This document shows, piece after piece, positions 18,928-29,400 of a stretch of 64,000 bases of DNA; position 1 is the stretch's first letter; each line of letters opens with the position of its first letter. Source of the stretch: a bacterium. Lineage in GTDB: Bacteria > Bacillota > Bacilli > Lactobacillales > Streptococcaceae. The translations under genes and the position numbers were made by a program. The DNA lies in NCBI GenBank assembly GCA_905221455.1, contig CAJNDF010000008.1, forward strand, positions 58,884-122,883. Reading direction: 5' to 3'. Under the pieces are notes generated by a model. The model did no database searches, was not told where the DNA came from, and saw only the letters and a program-made list of their open reading frames with translations.

Positions 18928-20916
18928 ATGTTTCGATTAACCAATAAGTTAGCGGTATCGAACTTGATTAAAAACCGCAAACTCTACTATCCTTTTGCGC
19001 TGGCTGTTCTCTTGGCGGTCACTGTCACCTATCTCTTTTACTCTCTAACCTTTAATCCCAAGATTGCGGAAATCCGTGGAGGGTCCACCATTCAAGCGAC
19101 TCTTGGATTTGGTATGTTTGTCGTCACACTTGCGTCAGCCATTATCGTCCTCTATGCCAATAGTTTTGTCATGAAAAACCGTTCCAAGGAACTGGGAATT
19201 TATGGCATGTTGGGCTTGGAGAAGCGTCATCTGATCAGTATGACCTTTAAGGAGTTAGTGGTATTTGGGATTTTAACTGTTGGAGCGGGTATCGGTATTG
19301 GAGCCTTGTTTGACAAGTTAATTTTCGCTTTCTTGCTCAAACTGATGAAATTGAAGGTGGAACTGGTCGCTACCTTCCAGATGAAAGTTGTCATTACAGT
19401 ACTTGTTGTCTTCGGTTTGATTTTCCTAGGCCTCATGTTCCTGAATGCCCTTCGAATCGCCCGTATGAATGCCCTCCAGCTCTCGCGTGAGAAAGCTAGC
19501 GGTGAGAAAAAAGGTCGTTTCCTTCCTCTCCAAACGATTCTTGGTTCCATTAGTTTAGGGATTGGCTACTATCTTGCCCTTACGGTAAAAGATCCTCTTA
19601 CAGCCTTAACAACCTTCTTCATAGCTGTTTTACTGGTTATCTTTGGTACTTATCTATTGTTTAATGCAGGAATTACCGTTTTCCTTCAAATCTTAAAGAA
19701 AAACAAGAAATACTATTACCAACCAAATAACCTTATCTCAGTGTCTAACTTGATTTTCCGTATGAAGAAAAATGCAGTTGGACTAGCCACCATCGCTATC
19801 TTGTCAACAATGGTTTTGGTAACCATGTCAGCAGCGACAAGCATTTTCAATTCCGCAGAAAGCTTTAAAAAAGTTCTAAATCCTCATGATTTTGGGGTTT
19901 CAGGGCAAAATGTTGAAAAAGAAGACTTGGACAAACTCTTGAGCCAGTTTGCAAGTGACAAAGGTTATAAGATTAAAGAGAAAGAAGTTCTTCGTTACGC
20001 TTACTTTGGTGTTGCAAACCAAGAAGGTAGCAAGTTAACCCTTTTTGAAAAAGGACAAAATCGTGTCCAACCCACAACAGTTTTCATGGTATTTGACCAA
20101 AAAGATTATGAAAATATGACTGGTCAAAAACTGTCTCTATCAGGAAATGAGGTCGGACTCTTTGCAAAGAATGAGGGAGTTAAAGAACAGAAAACTCTAA
20201 CTCTGAATGATCATCAATTTTCTGTCAAAGAAGAATTTAATAAAGATTTTATTGTCAACCATGTCCCAAATCAGTTTAATATTTTGACTGCTGATTACAA
20301 TTACCTTGTTGTACCTGATTTACAAGCCTTTTTGGATCAATTCCCAGATTCGGCTATCTATAATCAGTTTTACGGTGGCATGAATGTAAATGCCAGCGAA
20401 GAAGAACAACTCAAGGTCGCTGACGAGTATGATAAATACCTTGATCAGTTTAATGCTCAATTAAACACGGAAGGTAGCTATGTTTATGGTAGTAATTTAT
20501 CAGATGCTAGTGCTCAGATGAGTGCCCTCTTTGGTGGTGTCTTCTTTATCGGTATTTTCCTATCCATTATCTTTATGGTCGGAACCGTTCTGGTTATCTA
20601 CTACAAACAAATTTCTGAAGGTTATGAAGATCGTGAACGCTTTATTATCTTGCAGAAAGTTGGTTTAGATCAAAAGCAAATCAAGCAAACCATCAACAAA
20701 CAGGTTTTAACTGTTTTCTTCCTTCCTTTGCTTTTTGCCTTCATACATCTAGCCTTTGCCTACCATATGCTTAGTCTGATTTTAAAAGTGATTGGTGTAA
20801 TAGATACGACTATGATGTTGACTGTGACCTTGTCTATCTGCGCTATCTTCCTCATCGCTTATGTGCTGATTTTCATGATTACTTCAAGAAGCTATCGCAA
20901 GATTGTCCAAATGTAA
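18928..20916 (+). CDS. ABC transporter permease, BceB/VraE type
   Basis: 662 aa. Ten predicted membrane segments in the FtsX-like arrangement (1+3, large extracellular loop, then 3 more), with an extracellular domain of about 200 residues (about 310-520). This loop is the peptide-sensing part in the Bce family. The ATG lies 1 bp after the ATPase stop, so expression is coupled. A terminator follows at 20922. Confidence 0.92.
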   Translation: MFRLTNKLAVSNLIKNRKLYYPFALAVLLAVTVTYLFYSLTFNPKIAEIRGGSTIQATLGFGMFVVTLASAIIVLYANSFVMKNRSKELGIYGMLGLEKRHLISMTFKELVVFGILTVGAGIGIGALFDKLIFAFLLKLMKLKVELVATFQMKVVITVLVVFGLIFLGLMFLNALRIARMNALQLSREKASGEKKGRFLPLQTILGSISLGIGYYLALTVKDPLTALTTFFIAVLLVIFGTYLLFNAGITVFLQILKKNKKYYYQPNNLISVSNLIFRMKKNAVGLATIAILSTMVLVTMSAATSIFNSAESFKKVLNPHDFGVSGQNVEKEDLDKLLSQFASDKGYKIKEKEVLRYAYFGVANQEGSKLTLFEKGQNRVQPTTVFMVFDQKDYENMTGQKLSLSGNEVGLFAKNEGVKEQKTLTLNDHQFSVKEEFNKDFIVNHVPNQFNILTADYNYLVVPDLQAFLDQFPDSAIYNQFYGGMNVNASEEEQLKVADEYDKYLDQFNAQLNTEGSYVYGSNLSDASAQMSALFGGVFFIGIFLSIIFMVGTVLVIYYKQISEGYEDRERFIILQKVGLDQKQIKQTINKQVLTVFFLPLLFAFIHLAFAYHMLSLILKVIGVIDTTMMLTVTLSICAIFLIAYVLIFMITSRSYRKIVQM

Positions 20917-20921
20917 AAAAG

Positions 20922-20950
20922 ATACCTCGACTTCAAAATCGAGGTATTTC
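20922..20950 (+). terminator. Terminator of the Bce-type operon
   Basis: ATACCTCGA / TCGAGGTAT stem followed by TTTC. Confidence 0.75.
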
Positions 20951-20959
20951 TTGTATTTT

Positions 20960-21201
20960 ATACTCAATGAAAATCAAAAAGCAAACTAGGAAGCTAGCCG
21001 CAGGTTGCTCAAAGCACTGCTTTGAGGTTGTAGATAGAACTGACGAAGTCAGCTCAAAACACTGTTTTGAGGTTGCAGATAGAACTGACGAAGTCAGCTC
21101 AAAACACTGTTTTGAGGTTGCAGATAGAACTGACGAAGTCAGTTACACATATATACGGCAAGACGAAGCTGACGTGGTTTGAAGAGATTTTCGAAGAGTA
21201 T
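20960..21201. repeat. BOX element with three boxB units
   Basis: 242 bp. BoxC/boxA ends enclose three tandem 45-bp boxB copies at 21007-21051, 21052-21096 and 21097-21141. Copies 2 and 3 are identical over the repeat; copy 1 differs by three bases. The element abuts the stop codon of the VIT1 gene. Confidence 0.92.
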
Positions 21202-21896
21202 TAAATGCTGAAAAGTTGTCCTAGCAGAAAGGTAACTCCCATGGTCAAGAGGCCAATAGCAAGGTTCCGAATCATAGCTGTTTTGGTTGGGGCTTTTCCA
21301 AGTTTAGCACTTGTGTAGCCAGTCACCAAGAGTGAAAGACCTACAATCAGGACAGTAGCTGGAATGCGGTAATCACTTGGGAAAATGGTAATTGAAAGCA
21401 TGGGTGGTAAGCTACCAAGGAAAAAAGAAATAAAGCTAGAGATAGCAGCATGCCAAGGATTGGTAAACTCTTCATACTCAATCCCATATTTTTCCTCTAC
21501 CAAAGCCTTGAGTGGATTTTTAAGAAAGGCCTTGTTGGTCAAGAGTTGGGCAGAGGTTTCACATTCTCCATTTTGGATATAGGCGGTATAGAGAGACTTT
21601 TTGGCTAACTCTATATCTTGGTCTAGCAAGACTTGCTCACGCGCAACGGCTGCTTCCTCAGTATCTTTCTGAGTTGAAACCGAAACATATTCTCCACCAG
21701 CCATAGAAAAGGCACCAGCCAAGATAGCCGCAAAGCCTGATAAAAAGATAATCCAGATATTGCTTGTAGCACTGGCAACCCCGATAACCACACCAGCAAT
21801 GGAAATAATCCCATCATTGGCACCAAGCACACCCGCACGCAGGATATTTAAACGACCTGCAAAATTTGAATCAATTTCGTGATTTGTTTCTGACAT
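21201..21896 (-). CDS. VIT1/CCC1 family transporter
   Basis: 231 aa. RAGVLGANDGIISIAGVVIGVA near residues 18-40 is the first-helix signature of the VIT1/CCC1 family, and AGAFSMAGGEYVSVSTQKDTE forms the metal-binding helix 2; three more helices follow after a cytoplasmic domain. The family moves iron or manganese. Start at 21896 is chosen because AAGGAGAATAAT lies directly upstream; the longer frame is non-conserved. The stop overlaps the end of the BOX element. Single gene. Confidence 0.9.
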   Translation of the reverse strand: MSETNHEIDSNFAGRLNILRAGVLGANDGIISIAGVVIGVASATSNIWIIFLSGFAAILAGAFSMAGGEYVSVSTQKDTEEAAVAREQVLLDQDIELAKKSLYTAYIQNGECETSAQLLTNKAFLKNPLKALVEEKYGIEYEEFTNPWHAAISSFISFFLGSLPPMLSITIFPSDYRIPATVLIVGLSLLVTGYTSAKLGKAPTKTAMIRNLAIGLLTMGVTFLLGQLFSI

Positions 21897-22024
21897 ATTA
21901 TTCTCCTTTTTATCCAGTATAAAGGAAAAATATAAGGAAATCAATCTTTTAAAACTGTCTGAAAAAAGTTGCACGATTCTAATGAAAAAGAGCTTTTCTG
22001 TTTAAGCTTTATCAATAAAACATG

Positions 22025-22043
22025 CTATAATAGTTGCAGAAAG
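22025..22043 (+). promoter_or_regulatory. -10 box and ribosome site of the two-component system
   Basis: TATAAT near 22025-22030 and AGAAAGG near 22037-22043 before the ATG at 22054. Confidence 0.5.
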
Positions 22044-22053
22044 GTTGGTATTT

Positions 22054-22755
22054 ATGGCTAGGATATTGGTTATTGAAGACAATAGTGACATTCAAGAGAT
22101 TTTACGAACACTTCTTACTGAGGAGCATGAGGTGATTCAAGCCTTCTCTGGTACAGAAGGAATCATGCGTTTTGACCAAGGTGGGATTGACCTCGTTTTG
22201 CTAGATATCATGCTTCCTGGGAAAAATGGGGATCAGGTTTTAAAAGCTATCAGGGAACAAAGTCAAACTCCAGTCATCATGCTAACAGCTTTGAGCGATA
22301 AGAAGTTAATCAGTCAATACCTCTTAGACGGTGCCAATGATTACATAGTCAAACCTTTTGATTTGGACGAAGTCTTTGCTAGAGTTACTGTTCAATTACG
22401 CCAAAGTGCAGAAAAACAGCCTATGGAAATAGGAAAAACTGAAAATCTGCCACAAAACTTAAAAAATATCCAGTTTGATGCAGAAAGTTTCGAAATCAAA
22501 AATAGTCAGGAAACCATTCGCCTTGCTAAGAAAGAATGCTTGATTCTCCAAACTCTCCTTAAACATCCTAAGAAAATTTTCACCAAGGAAGAACTTTATG
22601 AATTGGTCTGGGAGGATAGCTATCTACCTGGAGATAATACCCTCAATACGCATTTGAGTAATCTTCGTAAAAAATTAAACCAGCTGGATCCAACTCAAGA
22701 ATATATTGAAACCATTTGGGGAGTTGGGGTAAGATTAAAAGGAGATAATCAATGA
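22054..22755 (+). CDS. OmpR-family response regulator
   Basis: 233 aa. Receiver domain with DN (about residues 9-10), phospho-acceptor Asp in LVLLDIMLPG (about 51), T and K in MLTALS and VKPFD; C-terminal winged-helix with NTLNTHLSNLRKKL. ATG 22054 is used, as the TTG at 22045 has no ribosome site. It overlaps the kinase gene by 4 bp. With the converging Bcr-type ABC transporter it probably forms a peptide-antibiotic sensing and resistance locus. It is not one of the classical pneumococcal systems I recognise. Confidence 0.9.
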   Translation: MARILVIEDNSDIQEILRTLLTEEHEVIQAFSGTEGIMRFDQGGIDLVLLDIMLPGKNGDQVLKAIREQSQTPVIMLTALSDKKLISQYLLDGANDYIVKPFDLDEVFARVTVQLRQSAEKQPMEIGKTENLPQNLKNIQFDAESFEIKNSQETIRLAKKECLILQTLLKHPKKIFTKEELYELVWEDSYLPGDNTLNTHLSNLRKKLNQLDPTQEYIETIWGVGVRLKGDNQ

Positions 22756-23630
22756 CCTACATGATAATTTTTGTCCTACTGGTACTCCTAATTATTTTAT
22801 CGATTGTATTAATTCGCTACCACCTAGCGCTTGAAAGCCTGAGTCAACAGATTGAAGACAAGATTATCACGGGTAGTATGAAAAGAGTAGGGGTCAGCAT
22901 TTTTTCCAAACATTTTTTACATCTCTACCAGCAGATTGAGAATCTATTTCAGGAAGTAGAGCAATCTCGGTTGGTTATGAAAAGGGAAAAGCAGACTCTG
23001 GATATGGCCATCAGCAATATTGCCCATGATATTCGAACGCCTTTGACTATCGCTTCAGGTTACACCCAACAATTGATAAAGTCTCCTGAAGACAAAGCAG
23101 AAACCTTACAAAAAATAGCCCAGCATCTTGATTTAGTTTCCAAACGTTTGGAGGCTCTCCTAGAATATCGTCGTTTGATGGAAGGAGCTGTCAAACCGAA
23201 ACTGGAAGAAGTGGATCTTTCCGCTTTTATTACCAAAAAGACTTTGACTTATTATGATGTTTTTCAGGTGGCAAATATCACACTTGATTTTAAGGTTGAA
23301 GCTGGTTTAAAAACGAGGACTGATGAAGACTTGCTAGATCGAATTTTACAAAATCTGCTTGGAAATGTCCTCAAGCATGGTAAGGAAGAAGCGCGTCTAT
23401 CTTTGAGAAAGGAAAAGGAACAGCTTGTCTTAGAGATTGCAAACCTTGTCAAACAGCCCATCAAAAAAATAGAAAATCTCAGCAACCGTTTTTATTCTGA
23501 AAATCTATCTGATACGGAAGAATCCTCTGGTTTAGGCCTTTATATCACTGAGGAATTATGCCATCTTCTCGGTGCAGAGATGAAATTAAGCACAGATGGG
23601 CAATGGTTGTCGGTTTTCATTTACTTTTAA
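22752..23630 (+). CDS. Sensor histidine kinase with one N-terminal helix
   Basis: 292 aa. One membrane segment (about residues 3-23), then the dimerisation domain with SNIAHDIRTPLTIASGY (phospho-His near residue 93), N-box RILQNLLGNVLKHG and G-box SSGLGLYI. There is no extracellular sensor domain, so input probably comes from a partner, as in kinases that depend on an ABC transporter. Coupled to the regulator by an ATGA overlap. Confidence 0.9.
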   Translation: MTYMIIFVLLVLLIILSIVLIRYHLALESLSQQIEDKIITGSMKRVGVSIFSKHFLHLYQQIENLFQEVEQSRLVMKREKQTLDMAISNIAHDIRTPLTIASGYTQQLIKSPEDKAETLQKIAQHLDLVSKRLEALLEYRRLMEGAVKPKLEEVDLSAFITKKTLTYYDVFQVANITLDFKVEAGLKTRTDEDLLDRILQNLLGNVLKHGKEEARLSLRKEKEQLVLEIANLVKQPIKKIENLSNRFYSENLSDTEESSGLGLYITEELCHLLGAEMKLSTDGQWLSVFIYF

Positions 23631-23640
23631 CGAAAAGAAA

Positions 23641-23670
23641 CCTCCTCTGTAGGCTAGAGGAGGTCATTTT
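23641..23670. terminator. Terminator between kinase and permease genes
   Basis: CCTCCTCT / AGAGGAGG stem then TCATTTTTT; separates convergent units. Confidence 0.75.
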
Positions 23671-24423
23671 TTATAGACTTTTCTTTTTGAAAACTGCCAG
23701 TCCACTTAGATTAAAGATTACAATAACAGCTAAGGTAACTATAAGTGTATAGAAAATGGATTCACTATTAGCAGTCATAGCATAGGAAAAATGCAAGGAC
23801 AAATATGGTAAAAATTTGATATTTGGAAAAATGATCATTGGCATAGAAAGGATGATAGAGCTAATCAGATAACCAATAAATACGGCAAGATAAGAATGAG
23901 TCAGGTAGAGAATAAAGGAAATAATCGAAAGCCAAGCGAGAAGGCAGAGAAATTGAAGAAAAATCATTAAGAGGAGATTAGTAACAAAACCATCAGGTAT
24001 CGTACCAAGTCCGTTTAGTAGAGTTGAGGGAACAAAAGCAATCACAAGGCTGGCGATGAGTTGTAAGAGAGCGATACTTGCTAGAACAAAGGATTTAGCA
24101 AGGAAAAACTCTGTACGAGAAACGCCAACTGTCAAACTATTTTTATAAAGCTTGCCGATTAAATCAACCCCAAGAACTAAACACACTAGAATAATGCAGA
24201 GAAAAACGAGGTTTGAATCATTGCTAGACGCATTGATAAGAGCCTCTATCCCATTCCAACCATGGGTTCGAGTCTCTGGAGGTGTTGTCTGAACTGCCAT
24301 TAAATGTCCTGTAGCCCCGATAGTGGCACCCATTAGCAAGAGTACAAAGAGAATGAATTCTGTAATCCAGAATCCTTTGGAGCGGAAAAGACGGTAAAAG
24401 TCTGCTTGAATGGTATGTATCAT
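23671..24423 (-). CDS. ABC-2 type permease, BcrB/lantibiotic immunity type
   Basis: 250 aa with six membrane segments. The start MIHTIQADFYRLFRSKGFW is typical of BcrB/LanE-type permeases, in which a short amphipathic stretch precedes helix 1. It is encoded 10 bp after its ATPase and converges on the two-component genes. Expected role: removal of a cell-wall-active peptide from the membrane. Substrate unknown. Confidence 0.85.
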   Translation of the reverse strand: MIHTIQADFYRLFRSKGFWITEFILFVLLLMGATIGATGHLMAVQTTPPETRTHGWNGIEALINASSNDSNLVFLCIILVCLVLGVDLIGKLYKNSLTVGVSRTEFFLAKSFVLASIALLQLIASLVIAFVPSTLLNGLGTIPDGFVTNLLLMIFLQFLCLLAWLSIISFILYLTHSYLAVFIGYLISSIILSMPMIIFPNIKFLPYLSLHFSYAMTANSESIFYTLIVTLAVIVIFNLSGLAVFKKKSL

Positions 24424-24433
24424 GATTTTCCTC

Positions 24434-25342
24434 CTATTCGACCAATTGAGTGAAGTATTCTTCTAGGTTTTGACGGGCGTAGTAAATCTCGTCAATAGCG
24501 ACATCTGCCAAGGTTAATTCCTTAAGAATCTGTTTGACATCTTGTTCCTGACCAAAGATGTGGATTTCGTTTTCAGGATTGACAACCTTGAACTGGAGCT
24601 GGATTTGTTCTTTCAATACTTGGCAAGCTTTCTCTTTGTCAGCTGTCTTAAGCACAATATAATCCTCACTTAGTGTTTCAAATTCAGCTTTGCTGATTTC
24701 ACGGATAATCTTGCCTTGATCTAAAATACCAAAGCGATTTGCTACGAGATAGAGTTCTGACAAGATATGGCTAGAGATGAGAATGGTGATTCCTTTTTCT
24801 TGATTGAGCCGTTGAATCATCAGTCGAAACTCTTTAATACCGATTGGGTCGAGACCGTTGATAGGTTCATCTAAAATCAAGAAGTCTGGTTTAGATAGAA
24901 GGGCAATGGCGATCCCAAGTCTTTGCTTCATTCCAAGAGAGAAATTTCGAAAGACTTTTTTACCTGTATCTGACAATCCTACATAATCCAGCGTTTCTCG
25001 AATGACTTGATCAGCATTTGGAATATGACGAATCATACAGTAATATTTCAGATTTTGATAGGCTGTTAAGTGATTATGAGCTACAGGTGATTCGATCACT
25101 GAACCTACTCGAGATAGAGACTTGCTCCACTCATTTTCCGTTTTGCTGGAGAAGAGGGAAACAGTTCCTTTATCCGCAAAGAGTAGTTGCGTAATGATTT
25201 TTATTAAGGTAGTCTTCCCAGCTCCATTCTTTCCTATAAGTCCATAAATATCTCCCTCTCTTATCGTTAGATGAAGATCTTGAAGAATAGCTTGTTTGGC
25301 AAAGTTTTTGGACAATCCATGAATATCAAGTACTGTTTTCAT
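24434..25342 (-). CDS. ABC transporter ATPase, BcrA type
   Basis: 302 aa. Walker A GKNGAGKTT near residue 38, signature FSLGMKQRLGIA, Walker B LILDEPINGLDP, switch ISSHILSEL, and a C-terminal extension of about 90 residues usual for BcrA-type ATPases. The start at 25342 has GGAGAG just upstream; the longer frame reaches into the promoter. Probably regulated by the convergent response regulator through the direct repeat at 25411-25430. Confidence 0.9.
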   Translation of the reverse strand: MKTVLDIHGLSKNFAKQAILQDLHLTIREGDIYGLIGKNGAGKTTLIKIITQLLFADKGTVSLFSSKTENEWSKSLSRVGSVIESPVAHNHLTAYQNLKYYCMIRHIPNADQVIRETLDYVGLSDTGKKVFRNFSLGMKQRLGIAIALLSKPDFLILDEPINGLDPIGIKEFRLMIQRLNQEKGITILISSHILSELYLVANRFGILDQGKIIREISKAEFETLSEDYIVLKTADKEKACQVLKEQIQLQFKVVNPENEIHIFGQEQDVKQILKELTLADVAIDEIYYARQNLEEYFTQLVE

Positions 25343-25375
25343 GATTCTCTCCTTTTGATTTATTTTGATAACTTT

Positions 25376-25430
25376 AGTATAAAGCATAGAAATCAAAGAA
25401 AGCTCAAGCATTTCTAAAGAGTTTCTAAAG
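25376..25430 (-). promoter_or_regulatory. ABC operon promoter with direct-repeat regulator site
   Basis: On the minus strand TATACT (25376-25381) has no good -35 box. Thirty bases upstream two copies of CTTTAGAAA stand 11 bp apart (plus-strand TTTCTAAAG at 25411 and 25422). One helical turn spacing is typical for binding of an OmpR-type regulator dimer at an activated promoter. Confidence 0.5.
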
Positions 25431-25451
25431 TTTTAGGAATTCTTAAATATC

Positions 25452-25475
25452 AAAACCCAGTTGACACGAACTGGG
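25452..25475 (-). terminator. Terminator of the HAD gene
   Basis: On the minus strand CCCAGTT / AACTGGG stem followed by TTTTGATATTT. Confidence 0.65.
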
Positions 25476-25483
25476 CTTCTTAA

Positions 25484-26293
25484 TTATAGAATATATTTCT
25501 CAATCGCACGCGCAACGCCGTCTTCTTCGTTGCTTGCTGTAACGTCGTCAGCTAGGGATTTGACATAATCGCTGGCATTTCCCATAGCAATACCAAGCCC
25601 TGCAAACTGGAGCATTTCGATATCGTTATTGGCGTCGCCCATGGCCATGATTTCTGACGGCTCAATCTTCAAAATTTCAGCTAGTCGAGAAAGAGCAGTA
25701 GCCTTTGTCGTTCCAAGTGGCATGGCTTCATAAATGACAGGCTGCGAACGAACTCCGCTGAATCGTTGGCAAAGCTCCTCAGCAAAACGCTGCTCAAAAT
25801 CGTCTGTTTGGCTCTCTGTTCCTAAAAACATACCTTGGAACATACGAAACTTGCCACTAGTCGCTTCCTCAAGAGAAATTTCAGTCAGGTCTGAAAAGAC
25901 TAGTTTGGCATCATTTTGAATGATTTCATTAGGCTTACCACCGAGGACAAAATAGTGTTCCTCATCAAAAAGAGTCAACTGGACGTCACTTTTTTCAGCT
26001 AGGTCATAGAGGTATTCAATGTCAGCTGGACTAAGTTCTTGCCAGTCAACTAGTCCCCAGTCGCTGGTCTGGTGAGTTGAACAACCGTTGTTAACAATGA
26101 CATACTCATTCTGCAGGTCAAGCCCCAGTTTTTTGTAGTAGGGGAGGACACCGAAAAGCGGGCGACCCGTACAGAGAACCAGTTTGACACCTTTTTCGAT
26201 ACCTTGGTGAATAGCAGTAATGTGAGCTTGTGGGATTTCCTTGGCTTCATTGAGGAGAGTTCCGTCCATATCCAAGGCTAGTAGTTTAATCAT
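25484..26293 (-). CDS. Cof-type HAD phosphatase
   Basis: 269 aa. LDMDGTLL near residue 7-14 provides the nucleophile Asp, CTGRP motif II, and MGDANNDIEML near residues 215-225 motif IV. A type IIB cap lies between. Members dephosphorylate sugar phosphates, FMN or pyridoxal phosphate; the substrate here is not determined. AAGAAGGAAAATCT precedes the start. Single gene with its own terminator. Confidence 0.9.
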   Translation of the reverse strand: MIKLLALDMDGTLLNEAKEIPQAHITAIHQGIEKGVKLVLCTGRPLFGVLPYYKKLGLDLQNEYVIVNNGCSTHQTSDWGLVDWQELSPADIEYLYDLAEKSDVQLTLFDEEHYFVLGGKPNEIIQNDAKLVFSDLTEISLEEATSGKFRMFQGMFLGTESQTDDFEQRFAEELCQRFSGVRSQPVIYEAMPLGTTKATALSRLAEILKIEPSEIMAMGDANNDIEMLQFAGLGIAMGNASDYVKSLADDVTASNEEDGVARAIEKYIL

Positions 26294-26368
26294 AGATTTT
26301 CCTTCTTTATCTTTTGGTATTATTATAGCATATTTTGGAGGAAAGGAGACAGAATCTTCGGCTAATCA

Positions 26369-26377
26369 TGGTATAAT
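26369..26377 (+). promoter_or_regulatory. Extended -10 promoter of rexBA
   Basis: TGGTATAAT with TATAAT at 26372-26377, about 33 bp before the rexB start. Confidence 0.6.
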
Positions 26378-26409
26378 AAAAGGTAATGAAAAATTCCAAC
26401 GAGGCTGAG

Positions 26410-29400
26410 ATGAAATTACTTTATACTGATATTCGGACTTCTTTGACAGAAATTCTAACCAGAGAGGCAGAAGAGCTAGTTGCTACTGGCAAGCGGGTCT
26501 TCTACATCGCTCCCAACTCTCTTTCTTTTGAAAAGGAACGCGCCGTGCTGGAATGCTTGTCCCAGCAGGCTTCTTTTGCGATTACCGTCACGCGCTTTGC
26601 TCAAATGGCTCGTTACCTGATTTTGAATGATTTGTCTGCCAAGACCAGTCTTGATGATATTGGTCTTGGGATGACCTTTTATAAGTGCCTTGCAGAACTT
26701 GACCCCAAGGACTTGCGTGTTTATGGCGCTATCAAGCAGGATCCTCAATTTATCCAGCAGTTGATAGAGCTTTACCACGAGATGACCAAAGCTCAGATGA
26801 GTTTTTTAGACTTGGAAAGTTTGACGGATGAGGATAAGCGAGCAGATTTACTCTTGATTTTTGAGAAAGTAACTACCTATCTCAATCAAGGTCAGTTAGC
26901 TCAGGGAAGTCAGTTGTCCCATTTGATTGAGGCTATTGAGAATAATAAGGTAAGTAGTGATTTTACTCAAATTGCTTTAGTCATTGATGGATTTACCCGT
27001 TTTTCTGCTGAGGAAGAGCGGATTGTGGACTTACTTCATAGCAAGGGGGTTGAGATTATCATTGGGGCTTATGCTAGTAAGAAAGCTTATACCAGTCCTT
27101 TTAGCGAGGGGAATCTCTACCAAGCCAGTGTGGAGTTTCTCCATCATCTAGCCTCTAAATACCAAACACCTGCTCAGGACTATTCTCAAGCTCATGAGAA
27201 GATGGATAGTTTTGACAAGGCCTCTCGATTGTTGGAGTCTTCTTATGACTTTTCAGAGCTCACTTTGGACGTCGATGAGAAGGACCGTGAAAACCTGCAA
27301 ATCTGGTCTTGTTTGACACAAAAGGAAGAGTTGGAGTTGGTAGCCCGTAGTATTCGTCAGAAATTGCATGCCAATCCAAACATGAGCTACAAGCATTTTC
27401 GTATTCTCTTGGGAGATGTGGCTTCTTACCAGTTATCTCTTAAAACTATTTTTGACCAGTATCAGATTCCTTTCTATCTTGGTAGGAGCGAATCCATGGC
27501 GCACCACCCTTTGACACAGTTTGTCGAGTCTATTTTGTCTTTGAAACGCTATCGTTTCCGTCAGGAGGATTTGATTAACCTTCTCAGAACTGGTTTGTAT
27601 ACCGACCTTAGTCAGGCTGATATTGACGCATTTGAGCAATATATCCGCTATCTTGGTATCAATGGCTTGCCAGCCTTTCAGCAAACCTTCACCAAATCTC
27701 ACCACGGAAAATTTGATTTAGGGCGTTTAAATGCTCTTCGTCTGCGTATTTTAGCCCCTCTTGAAACCCTATTTGCCAGTCGAAAACAGAAGTCTGAAAA
27801 TCTCTTGCAAAAGTGGAACTCTTTTCTAAAAGAAGGAGCTGTGACCAAACAGTTTCAAGATTTGACATCCACTATGGAAGCTCTTGAACAAGAGCGACAA
27901 GTTGAGGTTTGGAAGGCTTTCTGTCATGTTTTAGAACAATTTGCGACTGTTTTTGCTGATTCACAGGTTAATCTAGAGGACTTCCTAGCCTTGATTCATT
28001 CAGGAATGAGTTTGTCCCAATACCGCACCATTCCAGCAACAGTGGACACCGTTCTGGTCCAGAGTTACGATTTGATTGCTCCTCTGACAACTGACTTTAT
28101 CTATGCCATTGGGCTGACTCAGGACAATTTGCCAAAAATTGCGCAAAACACCAGTCTTTTGACAGACGAAGAAAGACAGAGCCTAAACCAAGCGACAGAA
28201 GATGGGGCGCAATTGCTGATTGCCAGCAGTGAAAATCTCAAGAAAAATCGCTATACTATGCTTTCCTTAGTCAATTCTGCTCGTAAGCAGTTGGTCTTGT
28301 CAGCTCCAAGCCTTTTTAATGAAAGTGAAAGTAAGGAATCTGCCTATCTTCAAGAGCTGGTCCATTTTGGATTTAGTCGGAAAGAGAAGAGGATGAATCA
28401 CAAAGGGCTATCTAAGGAGGATATGGGGTCATATCACAGTCTTTTGTCTAGTCTGGTTGCCTATCACCAGCAGGGCGATACGAGTGATAGGGAGCAAGAT
28501 TTAACCTTTGTCAAGGTTCTGGCACGTGTAATGGGTAAAAAACTAGACCAGCAAGGTCTGGAAAATCCAGCCCTCCCAACCAGTCCAAGCAGTAAGCAGT
28601 TGGCTAAGGACACCTTACAGGCTCTCTATCCTGCTGATCAGGAGTTTTACCTATCTACCTCTGGTTTGACAGAGTTTTACCGTAACCAATACAGTTATTT
28701 CCTCCGTTATGTTCTAGGCTTACAGGAAGAATTGCGTCTGCGTCCGGATGCTCGTAGTCATGGAAATTTCCTGCACCGCATTTTTGAACGTGCCTTACAG
28801 TTGCCTGACGAAGATTCCTTTGACCAACGTTTGGAACAAGCTATCCAAGAAACCAGTCAAGAACGGGAATTTGAAGCTATTTATCAAGAAAGTTTGGAAG
28901 CCCAGTTTACCAAGGAAGTTCTGCTTGATGTGGCACGGACGACAGGCCACATTCTCCGCCATAATCCAGCTATCGAAACCATCAAAGAAGAGGCAAATTT
29001 TGGTGGAAAAGAGCAGGCCTTTATTCAATTGAGCAATGGACGCAGTGTCCATGTGCGAGGCAAGGTTGACCGCATTGACCGTTTGAAAGCTGATGGAGCG
29101 ATAGGAGTAGTAGATTACAAGTCGAGTCTAACTCAGTTCCAGTTTCCTCATTTCTTTAATGGGCTCAATTCCCAACTTCCAACCTACTTAGCTGCCCTTA
29201 AAAGAGAAGGGGAGCAGACTTTTTTCGGTGCCATGTACTTGGAAATGGCTGAGCCTGTCCAATCTCTGATGGCCGTTAAAAGTCTGGCAGGTGCAGTAGT
29301 AGAAGCCAGCAAGTCTATGAAATACCAAGGCCTCTTTTTAGAAAAAGAAAGCAGTCATTTGGGCGAATTTTACAACAAAAACAAGGCTAACCAGCTAACA

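Noticed and set aside
21007..21141. Possible CRISPR-like repeat array
   Set aside because: The three units are contiguous 45-bp boxB copies without spacers, and no cas gene is near.
20967..21182. 71-codon open frame with 15-residue repeats
   Set aside because: It is the translation of the BOX element's boxB copies; there is no ribosome site and the unit length of 45 bp keeps the frame open by chance.
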